Positions 1 through 10,146 of a DNA stretch of 64,000 nucleotides are shown piece after piece. The notes below the pieces were generated by a model. That model saw nothing but the letters and a program-made list of their open reading frames with translations. It searched no databases and had not been told where the DNA came from. Location: assembly GCF_019904295.1 (NCBI RefSeq), contig NZ_CP065359.1, forward strand, positions 124,001 to 188,000. Reading direction: 5' to 3'. Positions within the stretch are counted from its first letter, which is position 1. The number at the start of each line of letters is the position of its first letter. Source of the DNA: Ruegeria sp. SCSIO 43209 (GTDB taxonomy: Bacteria > Pseudomonadota > Alphaproteobacteria > Rhodobacterales > Rhodobacteraceae). The position numbers and the translations under genes were made by a program.

Positions 1-459
1 GGATTCAAGCCGGGGGATTTTGTCACCGTTTCGATTGAAGAACAGCCGCTCGATAATGTGGTCCGTCTGCCATCCTCGGTTCTGGACGCCACGGGCAACG
101 TGCTTGTTCTCGGCCCCGATGACCGGCTGGAACCGTTGGCTGTGCAATTGATCCGTCGTCAGGGCGATGAGGTGCTTTTGCGTGGTGAAGGCCTGGAAGG
201 CCGCGAGGTTGTGATTGGCCGGACGCCTCTGCTGGGTTCGGGTGTACGTGTGCGGCCCCTACGGATTGAGGCGAACGCTGAAACTGATCCGGGCATGGTC
301 GAGCTTTCGGACGAAAAGCGCGCTCAGCTTGTGGCTCAGGTCGAGGCCAGTGATGCAATGTCTCAGGAAGACAAAGCCCAAGTATTGGGCCAGTTGAGCG
401 AGGCCAAAGTGCCCGCCACCCTAATACGCCGTCTTGATGACAATCGGGCCGGGGGCTAA
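1..459 (+). CDS. RND efflux periplasmic adaptor subunit, C-terminal part (partial)
   Basis: The reading frame is open from the first base of the window, so the gene begins upstream and only about 152 C-terminal residues are present. The visible part reads as the beta-barrel and membrane-proximal region of an HlyD/AcrA-type membrane fusion protein (GFKPGDFV..., later DNVVRLPSSVLDATG). It ends 5 bases before the RND permease start. Such adaptors link the inner-membrane RND pump to an outer-membrane channel. The family call rests mostly on this adjacency and the fold-like pattern, because the N-terminal lipoyl and hairpin domains lie outside the window. Confidence 0.8.
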   Translation, partial: GFKPGDFVTVSIEEQPLDNVVRLPSSVLDATGNVLVLGPDDRLEPLAVQLIRRQGDEVLLRGEGLEGREVVIGRTPLLGSGVRVRPLRIEANAETDPGMVELSDEKRAQLVAQVEASDAMSQEDKAQVLGQLSEAKVPATLIRRLDDNRAGG

Positions 460-464
460 GCGCG

Positions 465-3400
465 ATGATCCGCGACATTCCCAACGCGGCGGGCGGTATC
501 CTCAGCTATTTCACCCGGCACCGGACTGCGGCCAATCTGTTGCTGCTGATCATGCTGGTGCTGGGGGCCGCCGCGATCCCCAACATGCGTGCACAGTTCT
601 TTCCTGATGTGATTCTCGAACGCGTCGATGTGAACGTTCAATGGGACGGCGCAGGCCCCGAGGATGTCGACAATGGCATCGTCCAATTGCTGGAACCTGC
701 GTTACTGGCGGTTGAGGGTGTTGCCAGTACTGAATCGACCTCACGTGAGGGAACTGCGCAGGTCCGGCTGGAGTTTGAGCCGAACTGGGACATGTCTCGC
801 GCGGTTGAGGAGGTCCGGACCGCCGTCGATAGCGTCACCAACCTGCCCGAAGACGCCGAGGAACCAACCATCAGGCGCGGCGCTTGGCGGGATCGTGTCA
901 CGGATGTTGTCATAACAGGGCCCATAGAAGCTGAACAACTGGCCAAATTCACCGATGAATTGATCAGCCGCCTATTCGCGGTTGGTGTCACGCGCACCAC
1001 GATCCGGGGACTGGCCGCGCCGCGTGTGGTGGTCGAAGTCCCCACCGCACAGTTGATCGCCAATGATATCTCGCTTTCGGACATTGCCGAGGCCATCGCG
1101 GCAGAAGTCACCGCGAACCCTGCGGGCGATGTCACAGGTGCCAATGCGCGTATTCGGACAGGCGTTGAGAAACGCACCCCGGAAGAGATCGAGGGTATCG
1201 CCCTGCGCAACTTTGCCGATGGTTCAAAGCTGGTTGTGGGCGATGTGGCTGAAATTCGGGTCGAGGGGGTCACGCGCAACCGCAGCTATTTCGTGGGTGA
1301 CAATCCGGCGATGTCGATCCGCGTCGACCGGTCCAATTTGGGCGATGCCATCGGAATTCAGCGCGATGTCGAGGATGTCGTGGCCGAGATGCAGGCCAGC
1401 CTGCCCGAAGGTATCACGATTGAGCTGATCCGCACCCGCGCACAAGCGATCACCGACCGGCTGGATATTCTGGTCGACAATGGGCTGGTCGGGCTTGGGC
1501 TGGTGGTTTGTCTACTCTTCTTGTTTCTGAACGCCCGCATCGCTTTCTGGGTGGCTGCCGGTATTCCGGTGGCAATGTCTGCGGCGATTGCGCTGATGTA
1601 TCTGGGCGGGTTGTCGCTGAACATGGTGTCTCTGTTCGGTTTGATTATTACCTTGGGCATCGTGGTTGATGACGCCATCGTCGTGGGAGAGCACGCCGAT
1701 TTCCGTGCCCGCCGTTTGGGCGAAGCGCCAATCGTCGCCGCAGAACGCGCTGCCCGCCGAATGGCGATGCCGGTGTTTGCTGCAACAGTGACCACGGTCA
1801 TCGCCTTCTTTGGTCTCACCGCCATCGGTGGCCGCTTCGGAGAGCTGATCCGAGACATCCCGTTCACCGTTATCGCTGTCCTGATTGCCTCACTGATCGA
1901 ATGCTTCCTGATCCTGCCGAACCATATGGCCCATGCCATCGCGCATTCGGCTAAGGAGCATTGGTATGACTGGCCCAACCGGGTTGTGAACAAGGGCTTC
2001 CGCTGGGTGCGCGACCACCTGTTCCGCCCGTTGGTCGCGTGGGTGGTCTGGGCACGGTATGTGGTTGTTGCACTGATGGTGGTGATACTGGCCAGTCAGA
2101 TCGCTCTGTTCATTCGGGGTGATGTGAATTGGCGGTTCTTCAACGCACCGGAACGCGGCTCGGTCACGGGCAATTTCATCATGGTCGAAGGGGCGACGCG
2201 CGCTGAGACGCTGGAAATGATGCGCATGGTCCAGGAAGCCACGGAAGAACTGGGTCAGGTTTACGAAGAACGCCATGGCCGCAATCCAATCGAATACGTT
2301 CTAGCCGAGGTTGGCGGTTCGGCCGGATGGGGGCTGCGCGCGGCGGATGGCAAGGATGACGATTTGCTGGGCGGCATCTCGATCGAGCTGATCGATGCCG
2401 ACTTGCGCCCCTATTCCAGCTTTGAATTTGTGGGCGAGCTGCAGGATTTCGTGCCGCGCCACCCGAAGGTCGAGCTGCTTAGCTTCCGTGGTTGGCGTTC
2501 AGGGCCCGGTGGCGACGCGATTGACGTGCAGTTCTATGGTGCGGATGTGAACACGTTGAAATCTGCATCCGAGGACCTCCAGGCGGAACTTGCGAAATAC
2601 CCGGAAGTTTCAGCGCTCGAGGATAACCTCGCCTATGACAAGGAAGAGTTCATTCTGGACCTCACCGCGCAGGGTCAGGCGCTGGGTTTCCGCATCGAAA
2701 CACTGGGCCGCGTGTTGCGAAACCGGCTGAACGGGATTGAGGCCGCGACCTTCCCGGATGGTCCGCGTAGCACCGAGATTCGGATCGAACTGCCTGAGGG
2801 CGAACTGACTGCTGATTTCCTCGAACGCACATTGATGCGGACTCCGGATGGCGTTTATGTCCCGCTCGCCGATATCGTCTCGGTCGAGCGTAAATCGGGT
2901 TTCTCGACCGTCCGGCGCGAAAATGGTCTGCGGGTCATCTCGGTGAATGGTGATATTTCCGAGGACGACCCGGCGCAGGCTGCCGAAATCGCCCGCGCCA
3001 TGCGCGAAGAGATATTGCCAAACATCGCCGCCGAACGGCAGGTCGAATGGCGCATGGCTGGCCTGAGTGAGCAAGAGGATGAATTCCTGTCCGAGGCCCG
3101 CACAGGCCTGATCCTGTGTCTGACCGGAATTTATCTGGTATTGGCTTGGGTCTTTGCCAGTTGGACAAGGCCCTTGGTGGTCATGGCGATCATTCCCTTT
3201 GGCCTCGTGGGCGCGATCTGGGGGCATTACCTGTGGGGCGTGCCGTTAAGCATGTTCACCGTCGTCGGCCTGTTGGGCATGACCGGGATCATAATCAACG
3301 ACTCGATTGTTCTGGTGACCACAATCGACGGATACCGGAAAGAGCGCGGGTTGGTGCCGTCAATCGTCGAAGGCACGGCAGATCGATTGCGGCCTGTGAT

Positions 3401-3866
3401 GCTGACCACGCTGACCACGGTACTCGGGCTGACGCCCTTGATGTACGAAAGCTCGCAGCAGGCGCAGTTTTTGAAACCGACCGTGATCACACTGGTCTAT
3501 GGGCTGGGCTTTGGCATGGCCCTGATCCTGCTGCTAGTGCCTGCATTGCTGGCCATCCTAAACGACATCTCACGCCCGATGACATCGATGAGACGGGCCT
3601 TGCGAGCGCCGGACAGGGTGGTGCGCAATGCCGTGCGCGCAACGGGCGCAGCGTTGGCGATCTGGCTGGGGGCCTCGATGATCTGGCCCGTAGTGACAGG
3701 TGCGCCGTTGGCGCTGCTCTCGGGTCTCTACCCAGCCGCCGAAGGTCCAAGTGTGTTGCAAATGGGTTTTGGCGTTTTCGTAGCGGGTGCGACCGTGATC
3801 CTGCTGGTAGGTGTCGTGCTGTCCAGCGTGCTTTATGCACGCTTGTCGGATCGGGTCGAGGCTTGA
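465..3866 (+). CDS. efflux RND transporter permease subunit (AcrB/HAE family)
   Basis: Inner-membrane proton-driven pump that would work with the upstream adaptor. The 1133-residue product has the RND layout: TM1 near residues 20-38, a large periplasmic domain, a TM bundle from about 330 to 500, a second periplasmic domain, and a second bundle from about 870 to 1040. The paired aspartates D402/D403 in [11 protein letters not shown] match the TM4 proton-relay residues of AcrB-type pumps. It is longer than the usual 1020-1050 residues because of a C-terminal extension (about 1065-1125) that seems to hold two further hydrophobic segments. The substrate cannot be told from sequence. The ATG at 465 follows the adaptor stop closely. 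Its 3' end overlaps the convergent NUDIX gene by 34 bases. Confidence 0.93.
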   Translation: MIRDIPNAAGGILSYFTRHRTAANLLLLIMLVLGAAAIPNMRAQFFPDVILERVDVNVQWDGAGPEDVDNGIVQLLEPALLAVEGVASTESTSREGTAQVRLEFEPNWDMSRAVEEVRTAVDSVTNLPEDAEEPTIRRGAWRDRVTDVVITGPIEAEQLAKFTDELISRLFAVGVTRTTIRGLAAPRVVVEVPTAQLIANDISLSDIAEAIAAEVTANPAGDVTGANARIRTGVEKRTPEEIEGIALRNFADGSKLVVGDVAEIRVEGVTRNRSYFVGDNPAMSIRVDRSNLGDAIGIQRDVEDVVAEMQASLPEGITIELIRTRAQAITDRLDILVDNGLVGLGLVVCLLFLFLNARIAFWVAAGIPVAMSAAIALMYLGGLSLNMVSLFGLIITLGIVVDDAIVVGEHADFRARRLGEAPIVAAERAARRMAMPVFAATVTTVIAFFGLTAIGGRFGELIRDIPFTVIAVLIASLIECFLILPNHMAHAIAHSAKEHWYDWPNRVVNKGFRWVRDHLFRPLVAWVVWARYVVVALMVVILASQIALFIRGDVNWRFFNAPERGSVTGNFIMVEGATRAETLEMMRMVQEATEELGQVYEERHGRNPIEYVLAEVGGSAGWGLRAADGKDDDLLGGISIELIDADLRPYSSFEFVGELQDFVPRHPKVELLSFRGWRSGPGGDAIDVQFYGADVNTLKSASEDLQAELAKYPEVSALEDNLAYDKEEFILDLTAQGQALGFRIETLGRVLRNRLNGIEAATFPDGPRSTEIRIELPEGELTADFLERTLMRTPDGVYVPLADIVSVERKSGFSTVRRENGLRVISVNGDISEDDPAQAAEIARAMREEILPNIAAERQVEWRMAGLSEQEDEFLSEARTGLILCLTGIYLVLAWVFASWTRPLVVMAIIPFGLVGAIWGHYLWGVPLSMFTVVGLLGMTGIIINDSIVLVTTIDGYRKERGLVPSIVEGTADRLRPVMLTTLTTVLGLTPLMYESSQQAQFLKPTVITLVYGLGFGMALILLLVPALLAILNDISRPMTSMRRALRAPDRVVRNAVRATGAALAIWLGASMIWPVVTGAPLALLSGLYPAAEGPSVLQMGFGVFVAGATVILLVGVVLSSVLYARLSDRVEA

Positions 3867-4282
3867 TCCATCTCTAAAGCACGCCGCAAAAGATCGGGAA
3901 CGCGGTCGCTCATTGGCAGGTCGCCGCTGGTGATCTGGTCCACCGGAAACCACTGAGCGTCCTGCGCGTCGTCTGCAGCGACAGGCGTGCCGGTTACATA
4001 GCGACACGCAACTCCGACCAGCAGGTAGTGCGCCCGGGTCTGCCCGCTATCATCGCGCAGCAAAAGGTCGAGATTGTCGAGATAGACCAAAGGCTCAGCA
4101 ATCACACCGGTCTCTTCCCGCAGCTCGCGGGTGGCGGCGTCCAGAACCGTTTCACCCCATTCCACATGGCCGCCTGGAAAGCCCCACAACCCCTGATCGG
4201 GTTGCTTGCTGCGTTGCACCAAAAGTACCTGGCCATCGTGCAGCACGACAGCCAAGGCACCGATCTTTGGGGTCTGGCTCAT
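3833..4282 (-). CDS. NUDIX hydrolase
   Basis: Hydrolase of nucleoside diphosphates linked to another moiety; the exact substrate is unknown. The complete Nudix box GX5EX7REUXEEXGU lies at residues 38-60 ([10 protein letters not shown]...RELREETGV) of a 149-residue protein, a normal single-domain length. I chose the ATG at 4282 (MSQTPKIGA) over an upstream in-frame start because it begins just before the first beta strand and lies 4 bases after the stop of the upstream DsbD-N-like gene, which suggests co-transcription. The 3' end runs 34 bases into the RND permease gene on the other strand. Confidence 0.9.
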   Translation of the reverse strand: MSQTPKIGALAVVLHDGQVLLVQRSKQPDQGLWGFPGGHVEWGETVLDAATRELREETGVIAEPLVYLDNLDLLLRDDSGQTRAHYLLVGVACRYVTGTPVAADDAQDAQWFPVDQITSGDLPMSDRVPDLLRRALEMDQASTRSDKRA

Positions 4283-4286
4283 CCGG

Positions 4287-5099
4287 TCAGCCTGCGCTGC
4301 ATCCTTGGATATCGACAGCGTGGTTTGCCCCCAGAACCGTGATGCGCACTTCGGACCGATCCAGCGCAAATGGCCCGCCGGAGGCACCGATAATCTCCGA
4401 GCTTGCAATCAGGGTGTTGCCCTGACGGCGTGTATCGGGCTGCGATGCCCAGAGTGCCGGGTTTCCTGGTTCAATGACGGCGAATTCGGACCCGCCCGCT
4501 GAAGGCATGGTGATACGCGCCTCGATCCGCATTCCGTCTGCAGTGGGAGTCAATTGGCACGTCGCATCCGCCACGCCTGCTTCGCGTTCGGAAAACGGGC
4601 GCTGGGCGAGGGCTGCGGCGATGGCCGGATTGCGTGCAGCGTCGGCATCCATTGTGTGATCGAATTGCAACCGACCCGGCACGCAGACATCCTTACACAC
4701 GCCCAAGTCCATCTCGCCGCGCAAACGCACGGGTTTGGCAGGGTTCTTAGGCGTGATTTCGACGGGCAGTACAAGTTGATCCTCATACCCGACCGAGCGC
4801 AGCCCGTTCTGATCAAACACATGCGGCGCGGGCCACGTGAAGGCTATGTCTGCAATATTGTGAGAGCCTTTCCAATCAAACTGTGGCGGAATGCCCGCAT
4901 CGCCGGGTGCGCGCCAATAGGTCTTCCACCCGTCCTTGAGCTTTAGACGCAAGGCCCCCTGATAGGTACCTTCGGCGGTTTTGCCGCCGTCCAACACCTC
5001 AATCTGAACCAGATTATCAACCCCCTGCGCAATGGCGGGGGCACCAAAACAAAGGCTAACGGCCAACACGGCTGCAGCAGATTTGCAAAGCGCTTTCAT
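4287..5099 (-). CDS. periplasmic DsbD N-terminal (alpha)-domain-like protein
   Basis: The 270-residue product starts with a clear signal peptide ([19 protein letters not shown]..., cleavage near AIAQ, residue 25). The mature part resembles the immunoglobulin-like alpha domain of DsbD/ScsB, including a C-x3-C pair at residues 135 and 139 (GVCKDVC) and [13 protein letters not shown] strands. Known DsbD alpha domains pass electrons to periplasmic thiol partners. Here neither the membrane beta domain nor the thioredoxin gamma domain is present, so the reductant must come from a protein encoded elsewhere. Two more cysteines (ATCQL and near the C terminus, QGCSAG) could form a second disulfide. It is divergent from yqgE and followed at once by the NUDIX gene. 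Confidence 0.8.
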   Translation of the reverse strand: MKALCKSAAAVLAVSLCFGAPAIAQGVDNLVQIEVLDGGKTAEGTYQGALRLKLKDGWKTYWRAPGDAGIPPQFDWKGSHNIADIAFTWPAPHVFDQNGLRSVGYEDQLVLPVEITPKNPAKPVRLRGEMDLGVCKDVCVPGRLQFDHTMDADAARNPAIAAALAQRPFSEREAGVADATCQLTPTADGMRIEARITMPSAGGSEFAVIEPGNPALWASQPDTRRQGNTLIASSEIIGASGGPFALDRSEVRITVLGANHAVDIQGCSAG

Positions 5100-5247
5100 A
5101 TGCAGAACATGCGCATTCCGGTCGTGATTGCCAAGTCACGTTCCGGTCACTTCTGTGAAATGCACGGAAATCCCGGCTGATCCCTTGCCATTCCCCGGTT
5201 CACAGGGTCATTCTAGGGATATCCTATGGCGCAAGAGATATCTGCTG

Positions 5248-5802
5248 ATGGACCTTACGGGAAAACTGTTGATTGCGATGCCCGGAATGGGCGACCCGCG
5301 ATTCGAGCATTCGGTCGTCTATATCTGCAGCCATGGTGATGACGGCGCGATGGGATTGATCGTGAATAAGCCTTCGGACTTGCGGATCAAGACCTTGCTG
5401 GAACAGCTCAACATCCCGTGTCGGATACCCGTAATTGGCGAACGGCTGGTGCAGTTTGGCGGCCCGGTCGAGATGTCGCGTGGCTTTGTCCTGCATAGCG
5501 CAGATTACGAGGCGAATCTGCATTCAATGCAGATTTCCGAAGATTTCAGCATGACCGCAACGCTGGATGTGCTCGAGGATCTGGCCTCGGGCAAGGGGCC
5601 GCTGAATTCGATGCTGACTTTAGGTTATTCCGGCTGGGGGCCGGGTCAGTTGGAAGATGAGATCGCGATGAATGGTTGGTTAACGACTGATGCGTCGTCG
5701 AAACTGGTCTTTGATGTCCCTGATGACGAGAAATGGGAGGCGGCTTTGGCTACGCTTGGTGTTGATCCGCTGACCCTATCAGCCAGTGCAGGCCGCGCCT
5801 AA
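5248..5802 (+). CDS. YqgE/AlgH family protein (UPF0301)
   Basis: Conserved cytosolic protein of unknown biochemical function; the name AlgH comes from an alginate regulator in Pseudomonas. The family signature near the N terminus is clear: LTGKLLIAMPGMGDPRF, followed by a VxYICxHxxxGAMGLIVNKP pattern. The ATG at 5248 gives 184 residues, the usual family length; an upstream in-frame ATG would add 40 residues without homology. The stop codon interlocks with that of the convergent Sua5 gene (4-base overlap). Confidence 0.92.
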   Translation: MDLTGKLLIAMPGMGDPRFEHSVVYICSHGDDGAMGLIVNKPSDLRIKTLLEQLNIPCRIPVIGERLVQFGGPVEMSRGFVLHSADYEANLHSMQISEDFSMTATLDVLEDLASGKGPLNSMLTLGYSGWGPGQLEDEIAMNGWLTTDASSKLVFDVPDDEKWEAALATLGVDPLTLSASAGRA

Positions 5803-6746
5803 TCGCGAGGGGCTGCTGCGCGGCGTAGACGGTCGTTGATGGCCGCACCTAATCCGTGATGGGGAATTGGTGATACGGCGATTGGCCGACCGGTATCGTT
5901 AAGTTTGTGAAGGGCGGCAAACAGGCTGGCGGCGGCCTCGGGCAGGTTGCAGGTGCTGGAGAGGTTCAGATCACAATCAACAGGGCCAAAACCCAGCAAC
6001 ACCTCGTCCCCCTGCCGTGACCGGGCGTTCAGCCGCACCGGCGCGTCCGGCGCGTAATGGGATTGCAACTGCCCCGGCGCAGTAAGCAGATCGCCGGGTT
6101 GGTGGTGATGCAGTTCTGCCTTTAGAACCTCTTCGATTTGTTCCAATGCGACACCACCTGGACGCAACAAGGCAGGGGTGCCGGCCAGACCCACAATAGT
6201 GGACTCAAGCCCGACACCGCACGGCCCATCGTCCAGAACTGCGGCTATGCGTCCCTCCAGCCCCGCTCGGACATGGGCCGCCGTCGTTGGGCTGATCTGA
6301 CCAGAGGGGTTGGCCGATGGCGCTGCCACAGGACCGTCAAAAGCGGTCAGTAAAGCCTGCGCTGTGGGATGCGCAGGCACGCGAACGGCCAGAGTATCCA
6401 AGCCAGCTGTGACCAGCGACGAAATCCCGTGATCGGGGCACAGAGGAAGAACCAGAGTTAACGGTCCGGGCCAGAAGGCATCAGCCAACAAATCAGCCTG
6501 ATCGGTCCATTGGACAAACCGTTTGGCGGTCTCGGTTGAGGCGACATGGGCGATCAGTGGGTTAAAACTGGGTCGCCCCTTGGCTTCATAGATCGCGGCC
6601 ACAGCCTTGCCGTTCCGTGCATCGCCACCCAGTCCATAGACGGTCTCGGTCGGGAAAGCGACCAGCAGCCCCTGTCGCAACAGGTCAGCGGCCTTGGCGA
6701 GCCCGTCGGCGTTTGCTGGTAAGTCTTGAGTGCCGAGAAGGGTCAT
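5799..6746 (-). CDS. sua5: L-threonylcarbamoyladenylate synthase (Sua5 type)
   Basis: Makes threonylcarbamoyl-AMP from threonine, bicarbonate and ATP, the first step of t6A37 modification of ANN-decoding tRNAs. The YrdC domain fills about residues 10-195: FPTETVYGLGGDA at 31-43, the substrate-binding KGRPSFNP at 56-63, and PSANPSG further on. A C-terminal Sua5 domain follows, so the 315-residue length fits the long Sua5 form rather than the short TsaC form. The gene is convergent with yqgE, whose stop codon it overlaps. Confidence 0.93.
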   Translation of the reverse strand: MTLLGTQDLPANADGLAKAADLLRQGLLVAFPTETVYGLGGDARNGKAVAAIYEAKGRPSFNPLIAHVASTETAKRFVQWTDQADLLADAFWPGPLTLVLPLCPDHGISSLVTAGLDTLAVRVPAHPTAQALLTAFDGPVAAPSANPSGQISPTTAAHVRAGLEGRIAAVLDDGPCGVGLESTIVGLAGTPALLRPGGVALEQIEEVLKAELHHHQPGDLLTAPGQLQSHYAPDAPVRLNARSRQGDEVLLGFGPVDCDLNLSSTCNLPEAAASLFAALHKLNDTGRPIAVSPIPHHGLGAAINDRLRRAAAPRD

Positions 6747-6878
6747 GGATCGTGACGCCGCGTTTTGGTTGCTTGCAGTTCAGGTAACGGTAGGTAATCG
6801 TGCCAGCCCAGATGAATACCGGCGTGGGGCCGGGATTCCAACCCCACGCTGACAACTTGCCAGAACCAGAGGGAAACC

Positions 6879-8582
6879 ATGCCCTATCGCGCCCCGATCT
6901 CAGACTATGAATTCCTGTTCCGCAACGTGATCGGCTTTGACCAGATCGCCGCGACCGAAAAGTTCTCGGAAGCCAGCGAGGATGTGGTCAGCGCCATTCT
7001 GACCGAAGCCGGAAAGCTGTGCGAAGAGGTCATGGCCCCGCTGCAGCGCCCCGGCGATCTGGAACCGGCCCGATTGGAAAACGGCGTGCTGCGAACGTCT
7101 CCAGGCTATGCCGAAGGTTGGAAAGCAATTGCCGAAGGCGGCTGGATCGGGATGAGCGGCGATCCCGAATATGGCGGTATGGGTCTGCCCATGACCATGA
7201 CCACTGCCGTGAATGAGATGATGAGCGCGGCCTGCCTGTCGCTGCAACTGGCCCCGCTGATGACCCAAGGCCAGATCGAGGCGCTGGAGCATCACGCAAG
7301 CGATGCGTTGAAGGCGCTCTATCTGCCCAAGATGATGGCGGGTGAATGGTCAGGCACCATGAACCTAACCGAACCGCAGGCCGGATCGGATGTGGGCGCG
7401 CTGACCTCGAAGGCCGAAGACAATGGCGACGGCACCTATTCGGTGACCGGGCAGAAGATCTATATCTCTTGGGGCGACAACGACTTTGCCGAGAATGTCT
7501 GCCATCTTGTTCTGGCCCGCCTGCCAGACGGTGTTCCGGGAACCAAAGGGATTTCGCTGTTTCTGGTGCCGAAATACATACCCGACGAGAACGGCAACCC
7601 CGGCGTGGCCAATGACCTCAAGGTGGTCTCGCTGGAACACAAGATGGGTCTGCACGGCTCGCCCACCTGCTTGATGCAGTATGACGGGGCCAAGGGTTGG
7701 CTGGTCGGCAAGGAACATGGCGGCATGGCCGCGATGTTCACCATGATGAACAACGCGCGTTTGGGCGTTGGTGGCGAAGGTGTGGGCGTCGCCGAGGGCG
7801 CTTATCAACACGCGTTGGCCTATGCGTTGGAGCGTAAGCAGGGCAAGACGCCCTCGGGCACGATCATCGACCATGCGGATGTGCGGCGGATGCTGATGTC
7901 GATGCGCGCGGATGTGTTTGCGGCGCGGGCGATCATGCTGGCCAATGCAGCTGCAATCGACATGGCGCAGGCCACGGGTGAGGCCGATTGGGCGGCACGT
8001 GCGGCGCTGCTGACGCCGATCTGCAAGGCTTTTGGCACCGAGACCGGCATGCGCGTTTCCGAGACCGGCGTTCAAGTGCATGGTGGCATGGGCTTCATCG
8101 AAGAAACTGGTGCTGCACAATATTATCGCGATGTCCGTGTGACCGCGATCTACGAGGGCACCAATGGTATTCAGGCCATGGACCTCGTAGCGCGCAAGAT
8201 GATGGATGGGGGTGAGGCGGCCTCGAACCTTCTGGATGAGATCGAGGATCAAGCTGAGAAGGCGCGCGCCACGATGCCTGAACTTGCTGGTCCTGTTTGG
8301 GAAGCTTCCGAGTCGCTGCGGGAAGCGACGGAGTGGCTCGTTGCTCAATCGGATATGAACAACCGGTTTGCTGGCGCGGCTTCGTATCTAAAAGCGTTCG
8401 CGCGGGTTCTGGGCGGGCATTACCATCTGTCAGCGGCGCTAGCCGATCCCGATGGACCGCGCGCCAAGTTGGCACGTTATTATATTAATGTGCTGCTGCC
8501 TGAACATACGGGCTTGCTTGCGCAGGCGCAGAACGGGGCGGATGACCTCTATGCCCTCAGCCCAGAGGAACTGGCGGTTTGA
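6879..8582 (+). CDS. acyl-CoA dehydrogenase family protein, possible 3-methylmercaptopropionyl-CoA dehydrogenase (DmdC-type)
   Basis: FAD-dependent alpha,beta-dehydrogenase of an acyl-CoA that would pass electrons to ETF. The 567-residue protein has the long acyl-CoA dehydrogenase form with an extra C-terminal domain. FAD and substrate motifs are visible (MNLTEPQAGSDVG, YSVTGQKIYISWGD, VQVHGGMGFIEE), and a catalytic-type glutamate sits at about E426 in YEGTNGIQ. Proteins of this subfamily in roseobacters include DmdC, which acts on methylmercaptopropionyl-CoA in DMSP demethylation. From memory, an R. pomeroyi paralog lies in similar surroundings, but paralogs differ in substrate and no other dmd gene is here. 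The ATG at 6879 follows a GAGGGAAAC ribosome site. An MBL hydrolase follows in a TGATG overlap. Confidence 0.85.
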   Translation: MPYRAPISDYEFLFRNVIGFDQIAATEKFSEASEDVVSAILTEAGKLCEEVMAPLQRPGDLEPARLENGVLRTSPGYAEGWKAIAEGGWIGMSGDPEYGGMGLPMTMTTAVNEMMSAACLSLQLAPLMTQGQIEALEHHASDALKALYLPKMMAGEWSGTMNLTEPQAGSDVGALTSKAEDNGDGTYSVTGQKIYISWGDNDFAENVCHLVLARLPDGVPGTKGISLFLVPKYIPDENGNPGVANDLKVVSLEHKMGLHGSPTCLMQYDGAKGWLVGKEHGGMAAMFTMMNNARLGVGGEGVGVAEGAYQHALAYALERKQGKTPSGTIIDHADVRRMLMSMRADVFAARAIMLANAAAIDMAQATGEADWAARAALLTPICKAFGTETGMRVSETGVQVHGGMGFIEETGAAQYYRDVRVTAIYEGTNGIQAMDLVARKMMDGGEAASNLLDEIEDQAEKARATMPELAGPVWEASESLREATEWLVAQSDMNNRFAGAASYLKAFARVLGGHYHLSAALADPDGPRAKLARYYINVLLPEHTGLLAQAQNGADDLYALSPEELAV

Positions 8583-9628
8583 TGGATGGCGAGGCTCCGC
8601 AAGTGATGCGATATCCGTGGGAGGAACCACCCGCTCCTGGCGAATGGGTCGAAGTTGCAGAAGGAGTTCTGTGGATTAGGCTGCCTTTGCCGATGGCGCT
8701 GGATCATGTGAATGTCTATGCACTTGATGATGGCGACGGCTGGACCATAGTCGACACAGGGCTTTCTTCAAAGAAAACACGGGGAATCTGGCAGGCCCTG
8801 ATGGAAGGGCCATTGGCTGGCAAACCCGTCCGTCGCGTTGTCGTGACTCATCACCATCCTGACCATGTCGGCAATGCGGGCTGGTTCCAGTCCGAGCATG
8901 GTGCAGAACTGGTCACCAGTCGTACCGCATGGTTGTTCGCACGTATGCTGACGCTGGATGTGCAAGAGAATTGGCCGAAGGAAACGTTGGATTATTACCG
9001 CAGCGCGGGGATGGATCCGGACGTGCTGGCCGGTCGGATGGCCGAGCGTCCGTTCAACTTTGCCGACGCCGTGTACCCTATGCCGCTGGGATTTACCCGT
9101 GTCAAACAGGGCGACGTGATCCGCATGGGTGGCCGCGACTGGGATGTTCACATGGGCAACGGCCATGCGCCCGAGCATTGCACCTTCTGGAGCCGCGAGG
9201 ACAATCTGGTGCTGACCGGTGATCAGATCCTCAGTTCGATCAGTTCCAACTTGGGCGTCTATGCCACCGAGCCGATGGCCGATCCGGTGGCCGACTGGTT
9301 GGAGGCGTGCGAACGCCTGCAACCGCTGGCCCGGCCCGATCATTTGGTTTTGGGCGGGCACAAACTGCCGTTCACCGGGTTGCCGATCCGCATGCGGCAG
9401 TTGATCGATAACCACCACGGCGCGCTTGAGCGTCTGCTGAACGATCTCGATCAACCCAAAACTGCCGCCGAGTGCTTTGCCCCGCTGTTCAAGCGCCAGA
9501 TCAGGGGCGGGGAATACGGCCTCGCGCTGGTCGAGGCGGTTGCACATATGAACCATCTCTACCACATTGGAGCTGTCGCCCGGACGCAGCGCGCGGACGG
9601 AGCTTGGGAATATCAGCGCAAAGGGTAG
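8582..9628 (+). CDS. MBL fold metallo-hydrolase
   Basis: Metallo-beta-lactamase-fold hydrolase with the metal-binding HHHPDHVG motif at residues 90-97, a later GHAPEHC histidine, and a D in LTGDQILSS. The substrate is unknown. The 348-residue length with a C-terminal helical extension resembles the LACTB2-like or glyoxalase-II-like groups that often accompany acyl-CoA metabolism genes. The ATG at 8582 overlaps the stop of the acyl-CoA dehydrogenase (TGATG), so translational coupling is likely. A TTG one codon earlier is also possible. A DUF6173 gene follows 4 bases later in the same apparent operon. Confidence 0.87.
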   Translation: MDGEAPQVMRYPWEEPPAPGEWVEVAEGVLWIRLPLPMALDHVNVYALDDGDGWTIVDTGLSSKKTRGIWQALMEGPLAGKPVRRVVVTHHHPDHVGNAGWFQSEHGAELVTSRTAWLFARMLTLDVQENWPKETLDYYRSAGMDPDVLAGRMAERPFNFADAVYPMPLGFTRVKQGDVIRMGGRDWDVHMGNGHAPEHCTFWSREDNLVLTGDQILSSISSNLGVYATEPMADPVADWLEACERLQPLARPDHLVLGGHKLPFTGLPIRMRQLIDNHHGALERLLNDLDQPKTAAECFAPLFKRQIRGGEYGLALVEAVAHMNHLYHIGAVARTQRADGAWEYQRKG

Positions 9629-9632
9629 AGCA

Positions 9633-10082
9633 ATGGACAAGATCGAAACCTCAGCCGAGGCAGCGGAATCTGCGGCGTTGCCGCGGTGCTATGAGGTGCA
9701 CGCCAACCCTGAAGCGGCATCGGGGAACAAGGATTTGCCCAAGCCATTGCAAAAGCCGGTCGAAAGCAAAAGCCCTGCTCAATGGGCCTATGAGCGGCTG
9801 ATCATGTATATTCAGAATTTCGAGAAGACTCTGGATGGCGATCATGAGGTTGCCATGGGATTCACCGGTGGTGATGCCGGTGTAATGCGGATCGAGGGCA
9901 TGGGCTATTTCGATCCGGATGTGATTACCTTCTATGGCTCGGACGGAGGCGGCGCCAAAACGCAGCTCGTCCAGCATGTCAGCCAGTTGAATGTGATGCT
10001 GCGTGCCTTGCCGAAATCGATCGAGGATAAACCAGCCAACCGCATTGGTTTCCGGCTGGCGGCTGATCTGGAAGAAAGCTGA
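9633..10082 (+). CDS. DUF6173 family protein
   Basis: A 149-residue soluble protein with a low-complexity N-terminal 50 residues and a conserved core (PAQWAYERLIMYIQNFE, GFTGGDAGVMRIEGMGYF, LVQHVSQLNVMLRALPK). I recognise the core as DUF6173, a family of unknown function common in Rhodobacteraceae. It has no signal peptide or membrane segment. The ATG at 9633 sits 4 bases after the MBL gene stop, so it is probably the last gene of the acyl-CoA dehydrogenase operon. Confidence 0.8.
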   Translation: MDKIETSAEAAESAALPRCYEVHANPEAASGNKDLPKPLQKPVESKSPAQWAYERLIMYIQNFEKTLDGDHEVAMGFTGGDAGVMRIEGMGYFDPDVITFYGSDGGGAKTQLVQHVSQLNVMLRALPKSIEDKPANRIGFRLAADLEES

Positions 10083-10146
10083 CGCCCACTCTTGCAATTC
10101 ACACTTACGCAGCCTTGAATGGATAGACCATTCAGGAGGCAACCGC

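Noticed and set aside
3481..3491. GTGATCAC inside the RND permease gene
   Set aside because: It lies in a coding region far from any start and lacks the 21-bp partner; one copy per 64 kb is expected by chance.
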